From NCBI GenBank assembly GCA_021800795.1, contig JAJYYO010000013.1:1-64000 (forward strand): DNA of 64,000 nt. The letters run 5' to 3'. Below the pieces are notes generated by a model, which saw only the letters and a program-made list of their open reading frames with translations, was not told the DNA's origin and made no database searches. This document shows, piece by piece, positions 42,689 to 51,417 of the stretch. Made by a program: the position numbers and the translations under genes. Origin of the DNA: Pseudomonadota bacterium (GTDB lineage Bacteria > Pseudomonadota > Gammaproteobacteria > Burkholderiales > Gallionellaceae). Position 1 is the stretch's first letter, and the number at the start of each line of letters is the position of its first letter.

Positions 42689-42905
42689 TAGACGTTGCAT
42701 CCTGGGTGTCTGCCCATTCATTCATGGTTTTAGCCCATAGCCTTGCGGTCTGGGGGTCGATGTCAAAAATGGTGAAGCGTTTGGCTTCGCGGATACGGAT
42801 GCGCATCAGGCTCATGCCGCCTTCGACATGGTCTATTTGCTGTAAATCTATCTCCTGATTGCCGAGTGGGACTTTAAATTTCGCCAAGCTGATAATTTGC
42901 GCCAT
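42681..42905 (-). CDS. Unknown 74-aa protein, first gene of the operon facing dsr
   Basis: A small protein with beta-strand-rich centre ('GGMSLMRIRIREAKRFTIFDID') and C-terminal helix ('TARLWAKTMNEWADTQ'). No family recognised. It is the first gene of the operon divergent from dsrA; its stop overlaps the start of the Cas6-like gene, so the two proteins are probably made together. Confidence 0.75.
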   Translation of the reverse strand: MAQIISLAKFKVPLGNQEIDLQQIDHVEGGMSLMRIRIREAKRFTIFDIDPQTARLWAKTMNEWADTQDATSNE

Positions 42906-43207
42906 AATGTGTCTGCGATGAGCCGGTAGTATTTTGTCTGGAGTATAGCCTTAGTCGATGCAATTATAAATGCTACTGCGGAACAGCTGATGCAACCCGT
43001 TAGGGTTATTAACGATAGCCGCAACGGGTGATAGTTTGCAGACTATAACCGTCGTAATATGCTCGGACATTTAGAAAATGGGCGCGCCGGCTAGCGGCAG
43101 AGCCTGATCTGATTAATCGTTTGAACCGCTGGTCCCAGCCTTCATCGGGTCTTTAGTATCAATTGCCCTCATTGGGGTGCTGGATACGCTAACTGAAAGG
43201 AAAAATT
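42906..43207. promoter_or_regulatory. Divergent dsrA / Cas6-like operon promoter region with operator candidates
   Basis: 302 bp without a gene. At 42992-43009 is GCAACCC-GTTA-GGGTTAT, and at 43018-43032 a weaker second copy (GCCGCAACGGGTGAT). A good -10 (TATAAC, 43044-43049) lies just downstream on the plus strand, placing the operators upstream of the dsrA promoter as for an activator. The same sites are about 90 bp from the minus-strand operon. 'tgaaaggaaaaatt' is the dsrA ribosome site. Confidence 0.55.
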
Positions 43208-44503
43208 ATGGCAAAGAAACCGCATGACACTCCCAATCTCGATCAGCTCGAGTCCGGCCCATGGCCCAGTTTTATAACAGGTCTTAAGGATCTGGCCAAA
43301 GATAAAGATATGGTGGTTGATCTGCTGGGCCAGCTTGAGGCCTCCTATGCAGACACGAAAGGTTATTGGAAGGGCGGCACGGTCGGTGTATTCGGTTACG
43401 GCGGCGGTATCATTCCGCGCTTTACCGAGCTCAAAGATGAGAACGGTCAGCCTAAATTCAAGGATGCTGCCGAATTTCACACGCTGCGCGTGATGCCGCC
43501 GCCCGGCATGCACTACGACACCGACATTCTGCGCAAATTCTGCGATCTGTGGGAAAACCACGGTTCCGGTCTGATTGCATTCCACGGTCAGTCCGGCGAC
43601 ATCATGTTCCAGGGAGCGACCACAGAGAACGTGCAGAAGGCGTTTGACGAAATCAATGAACTCGGATTCGATCTGGGCGGAGCAGGTCCTGCCGTGCGCA
43701 CCTCCATGTCTTGCGTGGGCGCTGCGCGTTGCGAACAGTCCTGCTACGACGAAGCCAAGACGCACCGTGCTGTGCTGAATACCTTCCTGGATGACATTCA
43801 CCGTCCTTCGCTGCCTTACAAATTCAAATTCAAGTTTTCCGGTTGCCCGAATGACTGCATGAATTCTGTACAGCGCGCCGACATGGCGGTGATTGGTACC
43901 TGGCGCGACAACATCCGCACCGATGAGGCGCTGGCGAAGAAGTGGTTCGCCAAGCACGGCATGGATGAGCTGGTGAATGACATCGTGGCGCATTGCCCGA
44001 CCCGGACTTTCCAGGTCAAGGAGATCGCCAAGATCAAGGCCGGCGAGCATATTTCCAGCGTAGCGGTCAGCGATACGCATGCGATCGAGATCAATAACCA
44101 GGACTGCGTACGTTGCATGCATTGCATCAACGTGATGACGGGCGCTCTGGCGCCCGGCAAGGACAAGGGTGCAACGGTGCTGGTCGGCGGCAAAAGCCAT
44201 CTGAAGATCGGTGGATTGATGGGTACTGTCGTCATTCCATTCATGAAGCTGGACACCGATGAAGCGATCGAAAAGCTGGTTGATTTCGGTCAGCGCACCA
44301 TCGATTTCTTTGCGGAGAATGCGCTGGAGCATGAGCGTACCGGTGAAATGATCGAACGTATCGGCCTGGCAAATTTCCTTGACGCAATGGAAATCGATGT
44401 GGATCCTTCCATGGTGAATTCGCCGCGCATGAATCCATACGTTCGTACCGACGGCTGGGATGAAGAAGTCGCCAAGATCAATGCAAAAAAACAAGCCGCC
44501 TGA
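43208..44503 (+). CDS. dsrA: Reverse dissimilatory sulfite reductase alpha subunit DsrA
   Basis: 431 aa. Siroheme-[4Fe-4S] ligands are in 'SCVGAARCEQSCYDE' (CX5C) and 'SGCPNDCMNS' (CX3C). A ferredoxin-like insert follows with 'CVRCMHCINVMTGALAPGKDKG'. Works in the oxidative direction in sulfur oxidisers, releasing sulfite from DsrC-bound sulfur. First gene of the plus-strand dsr cluster, 12 bp before dsrB. The oxidative type is inferred from the presence of dsrEFH and dsrL. Confidence 0.96.
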   Translation: MAKKPHDTPNLDQLESGPWPSFITGLKDLAKDKDMVVDLLGQLEASYADTKGYWKGGTVGVFGYGGGIIPRFTELKDENGQPKFKDAAEFHTLRVMPPPGMHYDTDILRKFCDLWENHGSGLIAFHGQSGDIMFQGATTENVQKAFDEINELGFDLGGAGPAVRTSMSCVGAARCEQSCYDEAKTHRAVLNTFLDDIHRPSLPYKFKFKFSGCPNDCMNSVQRADMAVIGTWRDNIRTDEALAKKWFAKHGMDELVNDIVAHCPTRTFQVKEIAKIKAGEHISSVAVSDTHAIEINNQDCVRCMHCINVMTGALAPGKDKGATVLVGGKSHLKIGGLMGTVVIPFMKLDTDEAIEKLVDFGQRTIDFFAENALEHERTGEMIERIGLANFLDAMEIDVDPSMVNSPRMNPYVRTDGWDEEVAKINAKKQAA

Positions 44504-44514
44504 GGAGATAAGCA

Positions 44515-45612
44515 ATGAATCAAGCCGTCGTAGCTGAAAAGCCAGCAGCAAAACGCAAGCCTAAAGAAACCGGCGTGCCGGATAACAAGAAGTATCTTCA
44601 CCCTGTGATGGAGAAGAATTACGGCGATTGGAAATACCATGACCGTCCTCGCCCGGGTGTGTTGCATCACGTAGCCCACAGCGGTGATGAAATCTGGACG
44701 GTCCGTGCAGGTACGGCGCGTCAGATGGATGTACATACCATCCGTCGCCTGTGCAAGATTGCCGATGATTATGCGGACAGCCATGTGCGTTTCACGATCA
44801 GATCCAACATCGAGTTCATGGTGTCGGACGAGAGCAAGGTCGCGCCGCTGATCGCTGAGCTGGAAAGTAACGGCTTTCCGGTAGGCGGTACAGGCAACTC
44901 GGTGACCATGATTGCTCACACACAAGGATATTTGCACTGCGATATTCCGGGCACCGACGCATCCGGTGTGGTGAAGGCGTTGATGGACGAACTGTACGAC
45001 GAATTCAGGCGTGAAGAAATGCCGAACCGCGTGCATCTGTCGACTTCATGCTGCGAAATAAATTGCGGCGGCCAGGCCGATATCGCGATCATCGTTCAGC
45101 ACACCAAGCCGCCTGTGATCAATCATGATCTGGTCGCCAATGTGTGCGAGCGTCCGACCGTTGTGGCGCGTTGCCCGGTAGCGGCGATACGTCCTGCCAT
45201 GGTAAACGGCAAGCCTTCACTGGAAATCGATGAGTCGAAATGTATGTGCTGCGGCGCCTGTTATCCTCCCTGCCCGCCGATGCAGATCAACGATCCGGAG
45301 TATTCCAAGCTGGCAATCTGGGTGGGTGGCAAGAATTCCAACGCGCGCGGCAAACCGACTTTCATGAAGATGGTGGCCTCCGGTTTGCCGAACAATGCAC
45401 CACGCTGGCCGGAAGTTGCAGCTGCGGTGAAAAATATCCTCAGCGTATACAAGAATGATGCGCGTCCCTGGGAGCGTCTGGCTGACTGGGTCGATCGTAT
45501 CGGCTGGCCGCGTTTCTTCGAAAAGACCGGTCTGCCGTTTACCAAGTACCTGATTGACGACTGGCGCGGTTCTCGTGCAAACCTGAACGCTTCAACGCAT
45601 ATCCGTTTCTGA
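44515..45612 (+). CDS. dsrB: Reverse dissimilatory sulfite reductase beta subunit DsrB
   Basis: 365 aa. Cysteine motifs 'TSCCEINCGGQAD' and 'CERPTVVARCPVAAI' surround the siroheme centre, and the ferredoxin domain has 'CMCCGACYPPCPP'. It carries the catalytically active siroheme in known DsrAB. Downstream 'DRIGWPRFFEKTGLPFTKYLIDDWR' is a DsrB C-terminal signature. dsrE follows 12 bp later. Confidence 0.96.
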   Translation: MNQAVVAEKPAAKRKPKETGVPDNKKYLHPVMEKNYGDWKYHDRPRPGVLHHVAHSGDEIWTVRAGTARQMDVHTIRRLCKIADDYADSHVRFTIRSNIEFMVSDESKVAPLIAELESNGFPVGGTGNSVTMIAHTQGYLHCDIPGTDASGVVKALMDELYDEFRREEMPNRVHLSTSCCEINCGGQADIAIIVQHTKPPVINHDLVANVCERPTVVARCPVAAIRPAMVNGKPSLEIDESKCMCCGACYPPCPPMQINDPEYSKLAIWVGGKNSNARGKPTFMKMVASGLPNNAPRWPEVAAAVKNILSVYKNDARPWERLADWVDRIGWPRFFEKTGLPFTKYLIDDWRGSRANLNASTHIRF

Positions 45613-45624
45613 TAGGACTTTGTT

Positions 45625-45984
45625 ATGAAATTTGGAATAGTTGTCAACGAAGGGCCTTATCAGCATCAGGCCAGTGATTCGGCTTACCTGTTTGCCAGGG
45701 CGGCCATAGAGGGAGGGCACGAGGTATGGCGCGTGTTCTTCTATCACGATGGCGTGAATAATGCCTCGAAACTGACTGAGCCGCCGCAGGACGATCGCAA
45801 TATTGTCAACCGTTGGACCAAGTTGGCCGAGGATCACAAGGTCGATCTGGTGGTGTGTGTGGCCGCTGCGATGCGTCGCGGCATCCGGGAAGAAAATCTT
45901 GCGAAGGGTTTTCGTATCTCGGGTCTCGGGCAGCTGGTTGAGTCTGGTATCAAGTGTGACCGCCTGGTCACCTTCGGCGATTGA
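45625..45984 (+). CDS. dsrE: DsrE sulfurtransferase subunit
   Basis: A 119-aa DsrE fold. The sulfur-accepting cysteine is Cys78 in 'VDLVVCVAAAMRRGI', the same position as in Allochromatium DsrE. Forms the DsrE2F2H2 hexamer that hands sulfur to DsrC. Somewhat shorter than usual (about 130 aa). It precedes dsrF by 11 bp. Confidence 0.94.
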   Translation: MKFGIVVNEGPYQHQASDSAYLFARAAIEGGHEVWRVFFYHDGVNNASKLTEPPQDDRNIVNRWTKLAEDHKVDLVVCVAAAMRRGIREENLAKGFRISGLGQLVESGIKCDRLVTFGD

Positions 45985-45995
45985 GGAGAGACGAG

Positions 45996-46361
45996 ATGAG
46001 TGATATCAAAAAATTCATGTTCGTTAACCGCAAGGCACCTTACGGCACGATTTATGCGTTGGAATCGTTGGAAGTGGTGCTGATCACCGCCGCTTTCGAT
46101 CAGGATGTCTCACTGGTGTTCACCGATGACGGTGTGTATCAGCTGAAGAAGGGGCAGCAGACGAAGGGAATTGAAACCAAGAACTTTTCGCCGGCTTATC
46201 GCGCACTGGAAGACTACGATGTCGAGAAATTGTATGTCGATCAGGAGTCTATGCAGGCACGCGGTCTGGCGGTGGAAGATTTTCTGGTAAATGTCACTGT
46301 GCTCAGTCGTGCCGAGATGGGTGCGTTGATGGATGAGCAAGACGTGATCTTGAGTTTCTAA
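45996..46361 (+). CDS. dsrF: DsrF subunit
   Basis: 121 aa, DsrF/TusC-like, without cysteine, as usual for this structural subunit of DsrEFH ('KKFMFVNRKAPYGTIYALESLEVVLI'). ATG 45996 follows 'gaggagagacgag'. Separated from dsrH by 118 bp that contain repeat R1 copy d. Confidence 0.92.
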   Translation: MSDIKKFMFVNRKAPYGTIYALESLEVVLITAAFDQDVSLVFTDDGVYQLKKGQQTKGIETKNFSPAYRALEDYDVEKLYVDQESMQARGLAVEDFLVNVTVLSRAEMGALMDEQDVILSF

Positions 46362-46463
46362 CGGGCAAGGCAAGCAGTCACACAACTTGCCATGCCTGTT
46401 TCCCTCACCCAAACCCTCTCCCGGAGGGAGAGGGAACGAGTGAATCGCTACGCGAGTTTCATG
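46362..46463 (-). repeat. Hairpin repeat R1, copy d, between dsrF and dsrH
   Basis: Inverted relative to copies a-c. On the plus strand it reads from 'acgggcaaggc' through 'ccctctcccggagggagaggg' to 'tcgctacgcgagtttcat'. The inner hairpin is perfect. It fills nearly the whole gap inside an otherwise tight operon. Confidence 0.85.
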
Positions 46464-46479
46464 TTTAAGGAGAGTTTTA

Positions 46480-46776
46480 ATGTTGCATATCATTAACCGA
46501 TCACCCCTGTCCGATACGGCGCTGGAAAGCTGTTTGAACACAGCAACCGGTGGCGATGTTCTGCTGATCGAAGACGCTGTTTACGCTGCGACGACTGGCA
46601 ATGCGTATGAAGGTAAATTGCGTGCAGCAATGGGCAAGTTTAAAATCAGCGTGCTGCGTCCGGACCTTGAAGCGCGCGGACTGGCTGACAAGCTGATCGA
46701 AGGCGCCGCGTTTGTTGATTATGCGGGCTTCGTCGAACTGGTCGCGGCCAACAAAACCTGCCAATCCTGGCTGTAG
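46480..46776 (+). CDS. dsrH: DsrH subunit
   Basis: 98 aa, DsrH/TusB-like ('MLHIINRSPLSDTALESCLN'). Conserved Cys18 corresponds to the DsrH cysteine near position 20. Third subunit of DsrEFH. The spacing before it is enlarged by a repeat; 'aaggagagttttaatg' is its own strong ribosome site. Confidence 0.93.
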   Translation: MLHIINRSPLSDTALESCLNTATGGDVLLIEDAVYAATTGNAYEGKLRAAMGKFKISVLRPDLEARGLADKLIEGAAFVDYAGFVELVAANKTCQSWL

Positions 46777-46803
46777 GTTTAATTTTTAAAGAGGAGAACA
46801 CAA

Positions 46804-47139
46804 ATGTCTAGCATCGAAGTGGGCGGCAAAAGTTACGAAACGGATGAAGAAGGTTACCTGGTCGATTTGGCTGAATGGACCCCTGAAGTTGGAAGTTATC
46901 TGGCTCAGACTGAAGGCATCGAGATGACCGAGCAGCATTGGGAAGTAATCAATTTTCTGCGCGAGTATTTCGAGGAATATCAAATCGCACCGGCAGTACG
47001 CGTGCTGACCAAGGCTATCGGTAAAAAACTGGGTGCTGATAAGGGCACCAGCGAATATCTGTACGGCCTGTTTCCATATGGCCCGGGCAAACAAGCGTGC
47101 AAAATCGCGGGCCTGCCTAAGCCAACCGGTTGCATATAA
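46804..47139 (+). CDS. dsrC: DsrC sulfur carrier, canonical two-cysteine form
   Basis: 111 aa. The flexible C-terminus 'KQACKIAGLPKPTGCI' has both redox cysteines, Cys B (about 99) and penultimate Cys A (about 110), as needed for the DsrC trisulfide cycle with DsrAB and DsrK. It has 'KAIGKKLGADKGTSEYLYGLFP' typical of the family. AAAGAGGAG ribosome site. This is the only full-function DsrC among three family members in the window. Confidence 0.96.
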   Translation: MSSIEVGGKSYETDEEGYLVDLAEWTPEVGSYLAQTEGIEMTEQHWEVINFLREYFEEYQIAPAVRVLTKAIGKKLGADKGTSEYLYGLFPYGPGKQACKIAGLPKPTGCI

Positions 47140-47163
47140 TCGATTCAGGATTCGGGCCCGACG

Positions 47164-47889
47164 ATGAACACATTGTTTGCGATCTTTTTCTATTTTTCGA
47201 CTTTGGTGTTCGTTGTCGGGTTGTTGTATCGCATCCGTACCTATGCCAATACCCCTGCGCCTCTTAAGATACCGACTACACCCGCGCCGACCACGAAAGG
47301 TGGCGTGGTGTTGCGCATGACGCGCGAGGTGGTTTTTTTCGAGAGTCTGTTCAAGGCGAATCTTTGGACATGGGGTTTGGGATGGTTGTTCCATGCCAGT
47401 CTTTTGCTGGTGCTGCTGCGTCATCTGCGCTATTTCACGGAACCCGTGTGGGGATGGGTGGTTTTTATACAGCCGTTCGGCATCTATGCGGGTATCGCCA
47501 TGCTGCTGGGTGCGTGTGGATTATGGGCGCGCAGACTGTTCGTCGAACGCATCCGCTATATATCGACGCCCTCGGATCATTTGATGCTGGTTTTATTCAT
47601 CAGCATTGCGAGTTCCGGTTTGCTGATGAAGTTCGCTGTACATCCTGATGTGATCGGGATTAAGAATTTTTTTATTGGGTTGATGCATTTGAATATTCAA
47701 TCCTTGCCGACAAGTTTTGCGCTGTATGTGCATCTGTCGCTGGTTTACACACTTCTGGTCATCTTCCCCGTAAGCAAATTATTGCATGCACCGGGAGTGT
47801 TTTTTTCACCCACTCGCAATCAGACCGACAACCCGAGGGAAAAGCGACATATCGCCGCCTGGGCTGCCCAACTGGAATCGGAGAAATAG
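47164..47889 (+). CDS. dsrM: DsrM membrane cytochrome b subunit
   Basis: A 241-aa membrane protein of the nitrate reductase gamma (NarI) type with about five to six helices and His residues suited to heme b ligation ('WLFHASLLLVLLRHLRYF', 'LYVHLSLVYTLLVIFP'). It exchanges electrons between quinone and DsrK. It ends 1 bp before dsrK, forming the DsrMK module. Confidence 0.93.
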   Translation: MNTLFAIFFYFSTLVFVVGLLYRIRTYANTPAPLKIPTTPAPTTKGGVVLRMTREVVFFESLFKANLWTWGLGWLFHASLLLVLLRHLRYFTEPVWGWVVFIQPFGIYAGIAMLLGACGLWARRLFVERIRYISTPSDHLMLVLFISIASSGLLMKFAVHPDVIGIKNFFIGLMHLNIQSLPTSFALYVHLSLVYTLLVIFPVSKLLHAPGVFFSPTRNQTDNPREKRHIAAWAAQLESEK

Positions 47890-47890
47890 G

Positions 47891-49420
47891 ATGGCTGATA
47901 TTGCCGCACCGGCTTATCGTATTATTCCCATCATCCCGGCTTTAAAACCAGGTGCGATGGAAGGCAAGGGGCCCTTTGTCGCCAGTGACAAAATCAACGA
48001 GGCGATCGGCTTTCCCGGTCATCTGGCGGATGACTGGCACGACAAAGCCATCGCCAAGATGGGCGATCTGCTGTCAAAGTATCGTTCGCTTAAAGTGTAT
48101 ATGGATGCCTGCGTGCACTGCGGCGCCTGTTCCGATAAATGTCACTATTTCATCGGGACGCAAGACCCGAAAAACATGCCGGTGGCGCGTCAGGATCTGA
48201 TGCGCAGCGTCTACCGCCGCTATTTCACCCTGCCCGGAAAGTTGTTTCCAAAGCTGGTGGGGGCGCGCGATTTGACAAAAGAAGTGCTCGATGAGTGGCA
48301 TAACTATTTTCACCAATGTTCTGAATGCCGTCGCTGCTCCGTGTTCTGCCCTTATGGCATCGATACGGCGGAAGTCACCATGGCGGCGCGGGAGATACTC
48401 GACAGCGTAGGGTATGGACAAAAATATTCTCTTGAAATCATAGGGAAGGTGCACAAGATCGGCAATAACCTGGGGCTGCCTGCTGCGGCGCTGAAAGATA
48501 CGCTGGAAGGACTGGAAGAGGACGTCAAGGATGCGACCGGCATCGATGTGCGTTTTCCTATCGATGTGCATGGCGCGGAAGTGCTGCTGATTACGCCTTC
48601 CGCCGACTTCTTCGCCGAGCCGCATATCGACAGCCTGATCGGCTACGCCAAGGTGTTTCACGCGACCGGAACCAGCTGGACCGTGTCATCCATGTCTTCG
48701 GAGGCGGGTAATTTCGGCATGTTCATCGGCAACTACGAGCAGTTGCGCACCATCGCACTGCGCATACGTCAGGCTGCGCTGGAGCTGGGGGTCAAGCGCA
48801 TTGTGGTGGGCGAGTGCGGTCATGCCTGGCGCGTGGCGTACAGCTTCTGGAATACCCTGAGCGGGGTGGGCGATGGCGCAGATCCCAACGACCGTTTCGC
48901 ACAGATGTTGCAAAAACAGCTCGATCATCGCTATAAACAGCCGACGCATATCTGCGAATTCACCTGGGACATGATACAGGATGAGCGGCTGGTATTCGAT
49001 AAATCGCTCAACGACAAGCACATCATTACCTTTCATGACTCATGTAACGTGGCGCGCGGTTCCGGTATGGGCGGTTATCCGGGTGGTCAGTTCGACATTC
49101 CGCGCAATATCATCAAGGCGGTTGCCAATAATTTTGTTGAAATGGATCCGAGTACCACTCATGAGCGGACGTTCTGTTGCGGCGGCGGCGGCGGCCTGCT
49201 GACCGACGACTTGATCGATGTGCGCGTCAAGGGTGCGCTGCCGCGCATGGAAGTGTTGCAGCAGGTCGCGGATGAGCATGGCGTGAATTTCATGGCCTGT
49301 ATCTGCGCGATATGCAAGGCGCAATTTACCAAGGTTTTGCCGATATACGGATTCGACCGGAAAATGATAGGCGGCGTACATCAGCTGGTCAGCAATGCAA
49401 TCAAACTGGGTGTTAAGTAA
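47891..49420 (+). CDS. dsrK: DsrK, HdrD-like iron-sulfur protein
   Basis: 509 aa from ATG 47891. Two [4Fe-4S] motifs ('CVHCGACSDKCH', 'CSECRRCSVFCP') and an HdrD/HdrB-type CCG site ('HDSCNVARGSGMGG', 'CCGGGGGLL', 'CAICKAQF'). This is the catalytic part of DsrMKJOP, thought to act on the DsrC disulfide or trisulfide on the cytoplasmic side. Longer in-frame starts overlap dsrM and are not needed. Confidence 0.94.
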   Translation: MADIAAPAYRIIPIIPALKPGAMEGKGPFVASDKINEAIGFPGHLADDWHDKAIAKMGDLLSKYRSLKVYMDACVHCGACSDKCHYFIGTQDPKNMPVARQDLMRSVYRRYFTLPGKLFPKLVGARDLTKEVLDEWHNYFHQCSECRRCSVFCPYGIDTAEVTMAAREILDSVGYGQKYSLEIIGKVHKIGNNLGLPAAALKDTLEGLEEDVKDATGIDVRFPIDVHGAEVLLITPSADFFAEPHIDSLIGYAKVFHATGTSWTVSSMSSEAGNFGMFIGNYEQLRTIALRIRQAALELGVKRIVVGECGHAWRVAYSFWNTLSGVGDGADPNDRFAQMLQKQLDHRYKQPTHICEFTWDMIQDERLVFDKSLNDKHIITFHDSCNVARGSGMGGYPGGQFDIPRNIIKAVANNFVEMDPSTTHERTFCCGGGGGLLTDDLIDVRVKGALPRMEVLQQVADEHGVNFMACICAICKAQFTKVLPIYGFDRKMIGGVHQLVSNAIKLGVK

Positions 49421-49443
49421 CAATTTACTGGAGGTAGCTCGAA

Positions 49444-51411
49444 ATGTCAGAAACAATAGAAACTCCCCAAAAAAATACCTTCCGCCGTTACAAGGACGGC
49501 GATCACAAGGTGCGTAAATGGAGCGAACAAATATTCCAGGCGAGTTTTACGCATAAGTGTCCAACTTATATTCAGTCCACGCCTCCCTGCCAGGGAAGCT
49601 GCCCGGCGGGCGAAGATATTCGCGGCTACCTTGCTATCGTTCGCGGGACAGAAAAACCGCCGGTCGGCAAGGACGGCAAACCTGCCATGCCCTGGCAGGA
49701 ATATGCATGGCGTCGCTTGACTTCGGCCAACCCATTTCCATCCGTGATGGGACGCGTATGCCCGGCACCCTGCGAGACCGGTTGCAATCGCAATGCGCTG
49801 GAAGATCACGTGGGTATCAATTCGGTAGAGCATTTCCTGGGTGAATATGCAATCGCCAACAATCTGAGCTTCAGCACGAATGCTGCGCCTACCGGTAAAA
49901 AAGTCGCCGTAATCGGCGGCGGACCCGCCAGCTTGTCCTGCGCCTATCAACTTGCTCTGAAGGGCCATGAAGTCACCGTGTTTGACGAACATGAACATCT
50001 GGGCGGCATGATGCGTTACGGCATTCCGGGTTTCCGTACGCCGCGTGATGTGCTCGACGCCGAAATCAAGCGCATCATAGACCTGGGTGTGAAGACCCGA
50101 ATGAACTGCCGTGTGGGCACCGACATCACGCTGGAGCAGTTGCGCAACGACTTCGATGCCGTTTTCCTGGGTATGGGCGCACAAGCCGGACGTGCATTGC
50201 CGCTCGAAGACAGCGCAGCACCCAACGTAGTGACAGCGACTGCCTTCCTCAAGGCGTTTAACGATGGTCGTCTGCAACATGTAGGCAAACGCGTGGTGGT
50301 GGTGGGTGGTGGTGATACATCGATCGACGTTGCGACCGTCGCACGTCGTCTGGGTCATCTGGAAGAATCCAGGCCTACCGATTTTGAACAGGCTATTTCG
50401 GGTCAGATGGCGCACGATGTGGCGGAAATTTCGGTCAAGCAGGGCGCCGAAGTGACGCTTACCTCGATCTTCAATATCGACAAGATGCAGGCCAACAAGC
50501 ATGAAATCGAACAGGCGCTTGCCGAAGGCATTGCCATTCTTGGCAGTCTGGTGCCTATCGGCATTGTGCGCAGTGCAGATGGGCGTGCGACCGCTTTGCG
50601 CGTTGCACAGTGCGAAGCGAAAATGATCGGCAGCAGGCTGGAAGTCAAGCAGATCGAAGGTACTGAACGCAATATCGAAGCCGACCTGATCGTATCCGCG
50701 ATTGGTCAGGCGGTGGACTTTACCGGACTTGAAGAATTCAACAACGGCAAGGGCGCTGTTTCCACGGATCGCAACTATCTGGTTGCCGGTCAAAAAGGCG
50801 TGTTCGCCGGTGGCGATATCATCAAGCCGCATCTGCTGACCACGGCTATCGGTCACGGTTCCATCGCTGCCGATGGCATCGATAATTACCTCAATGGCAT
50901 GGATCTGGAAAAACGCCCGAAGATCGACGCACACCAGTTCGACCTGATGCGCAAGATGATGGAGAAGGGGCTGGAAGTCAAGGAAACGCACGAGCCTTTG
51001 CGCGGTACCGATCACTCCAATGTGGCCATCCATAACTTCGATGATCGTTCAGACCGCTATATCATTCCGCACGATAAGCTGTTCCTGGGGCATTTTTCAA
51101 TTGTCTCCCGCAACAAGCGCAACATTATTACGCTGGATGCGCAGTCTGCACTGGGGAACTTTGAAGACAGGCTGGGTGTGCTCACGCAGGAAAATGCAGT
51201 CGCAGAAGCCAAGCGTTGCATGAGCTGCGGCATGTGTTTTGAATGCGACAATTGCGTGGTGTATTGCCCGCAAACTGCCGTGTTCCGTGTGCCCAAGGCA
51301 AAAGCCACGCTGGGCCGCTATGTAGATACCGATTACAACAAGTGTATCGGCTGCCACATTTGCGCGGATGTGTGTCCGACAGGGTACATTCAAATGGGTC
51401 TGGGTGAGTAA
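49444..51411 (+). CDS. dsrL: DsrL, iron-sulfur flavoprotein partner of DsrAB
   Basis: A 655-aa glutamate synthase small subunit-like flavoprotein. The N-terminal Fe-S region has 'CQGSCPAGEDI' and 'CPAPCETGC'. FAD ('VAVIGGGPASLSCAYQLA') and NAD(P) ('RVVVVGGGDTSIDVATVAR') sites follow, then a C-terminal ferredoxin domain with 'CMSCGMCFECDNCVVYCP' and 'CIGCHICADVCP'. It accepts electrons from DsrAB in sulfur oxidisers and passes them to NAD(P)+. A good marker of the oxidative pathway. Ribosome site 'tggaggtagctcgaa'. Confidence 0.95.
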   Translation: MSETIETPQKNTFRRYKDGDHKVRKWSEQIFQASFTHKCPTYIQSTPPCQGSCPAGEDIRGYLAIVRGTEKPPVGKDGKPAMPWQEYAWRRLTSANPFPSVMGRVCPAPCETGCNRNALEDHVGINSVEHFLGEYAIANNLSFSTNAAPTGKKVAVIGGGPASLSCAYQLALKGHEVTVFDEHEHLGGMMRYGIPGFRTPRDVLDAEIKRIIDLGVKTRMNCRVGTDITLEQLRNDFDAVFLGMGAQAGRALPLEDSAAPNVVTATAFLKAFNDGRLQHVGKRVVVVGGGDTSIDVATVARRLGHLEESRPTDFEQAISGQMAHDVAEISVKQGAEVTLTSIFNIDKMQANKHEIEQALAEGIAILGSLVPIGIVRSADGRATALRVAQCEAKMIGSRLEVKQIEGTERNIEADLIVSAIGQAVDFTGLEEFNNGKGAVSTDRNYLVAGQKGVFAGGDIIKPHLLTTAIGHGSIAADGIDNYLNGMDLEKRPKIDAHQFDLMRKMMEKGLEVKETHEPLRGTDHSNVAIHNFDDRSDRYIIPHDKLFLGHFSIVSRNKRNIITLDAQSALGNFEDRLGVLTQENAVAEAKRCMSCGMCFECDNCVVYCPQTAVFRVPKAKATLGRYVDTDYNKCIGCHICADVCPTGYIQMGLGE

Positions 51412-51417
51412 CGCTGT

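Noticed and set aside
43169-44551. Long minus-strand open frame opposite dsrA
   Set aside because: Covers exactly dsrA, which is certain from its siroheme motifs. The antisense translation has no family resemblance.
49447-51033. Long minus-strand open frame opposite dsrL
   Set aside because: Antisense shadow of dsrL; no recognisable domain and no ribosome site.
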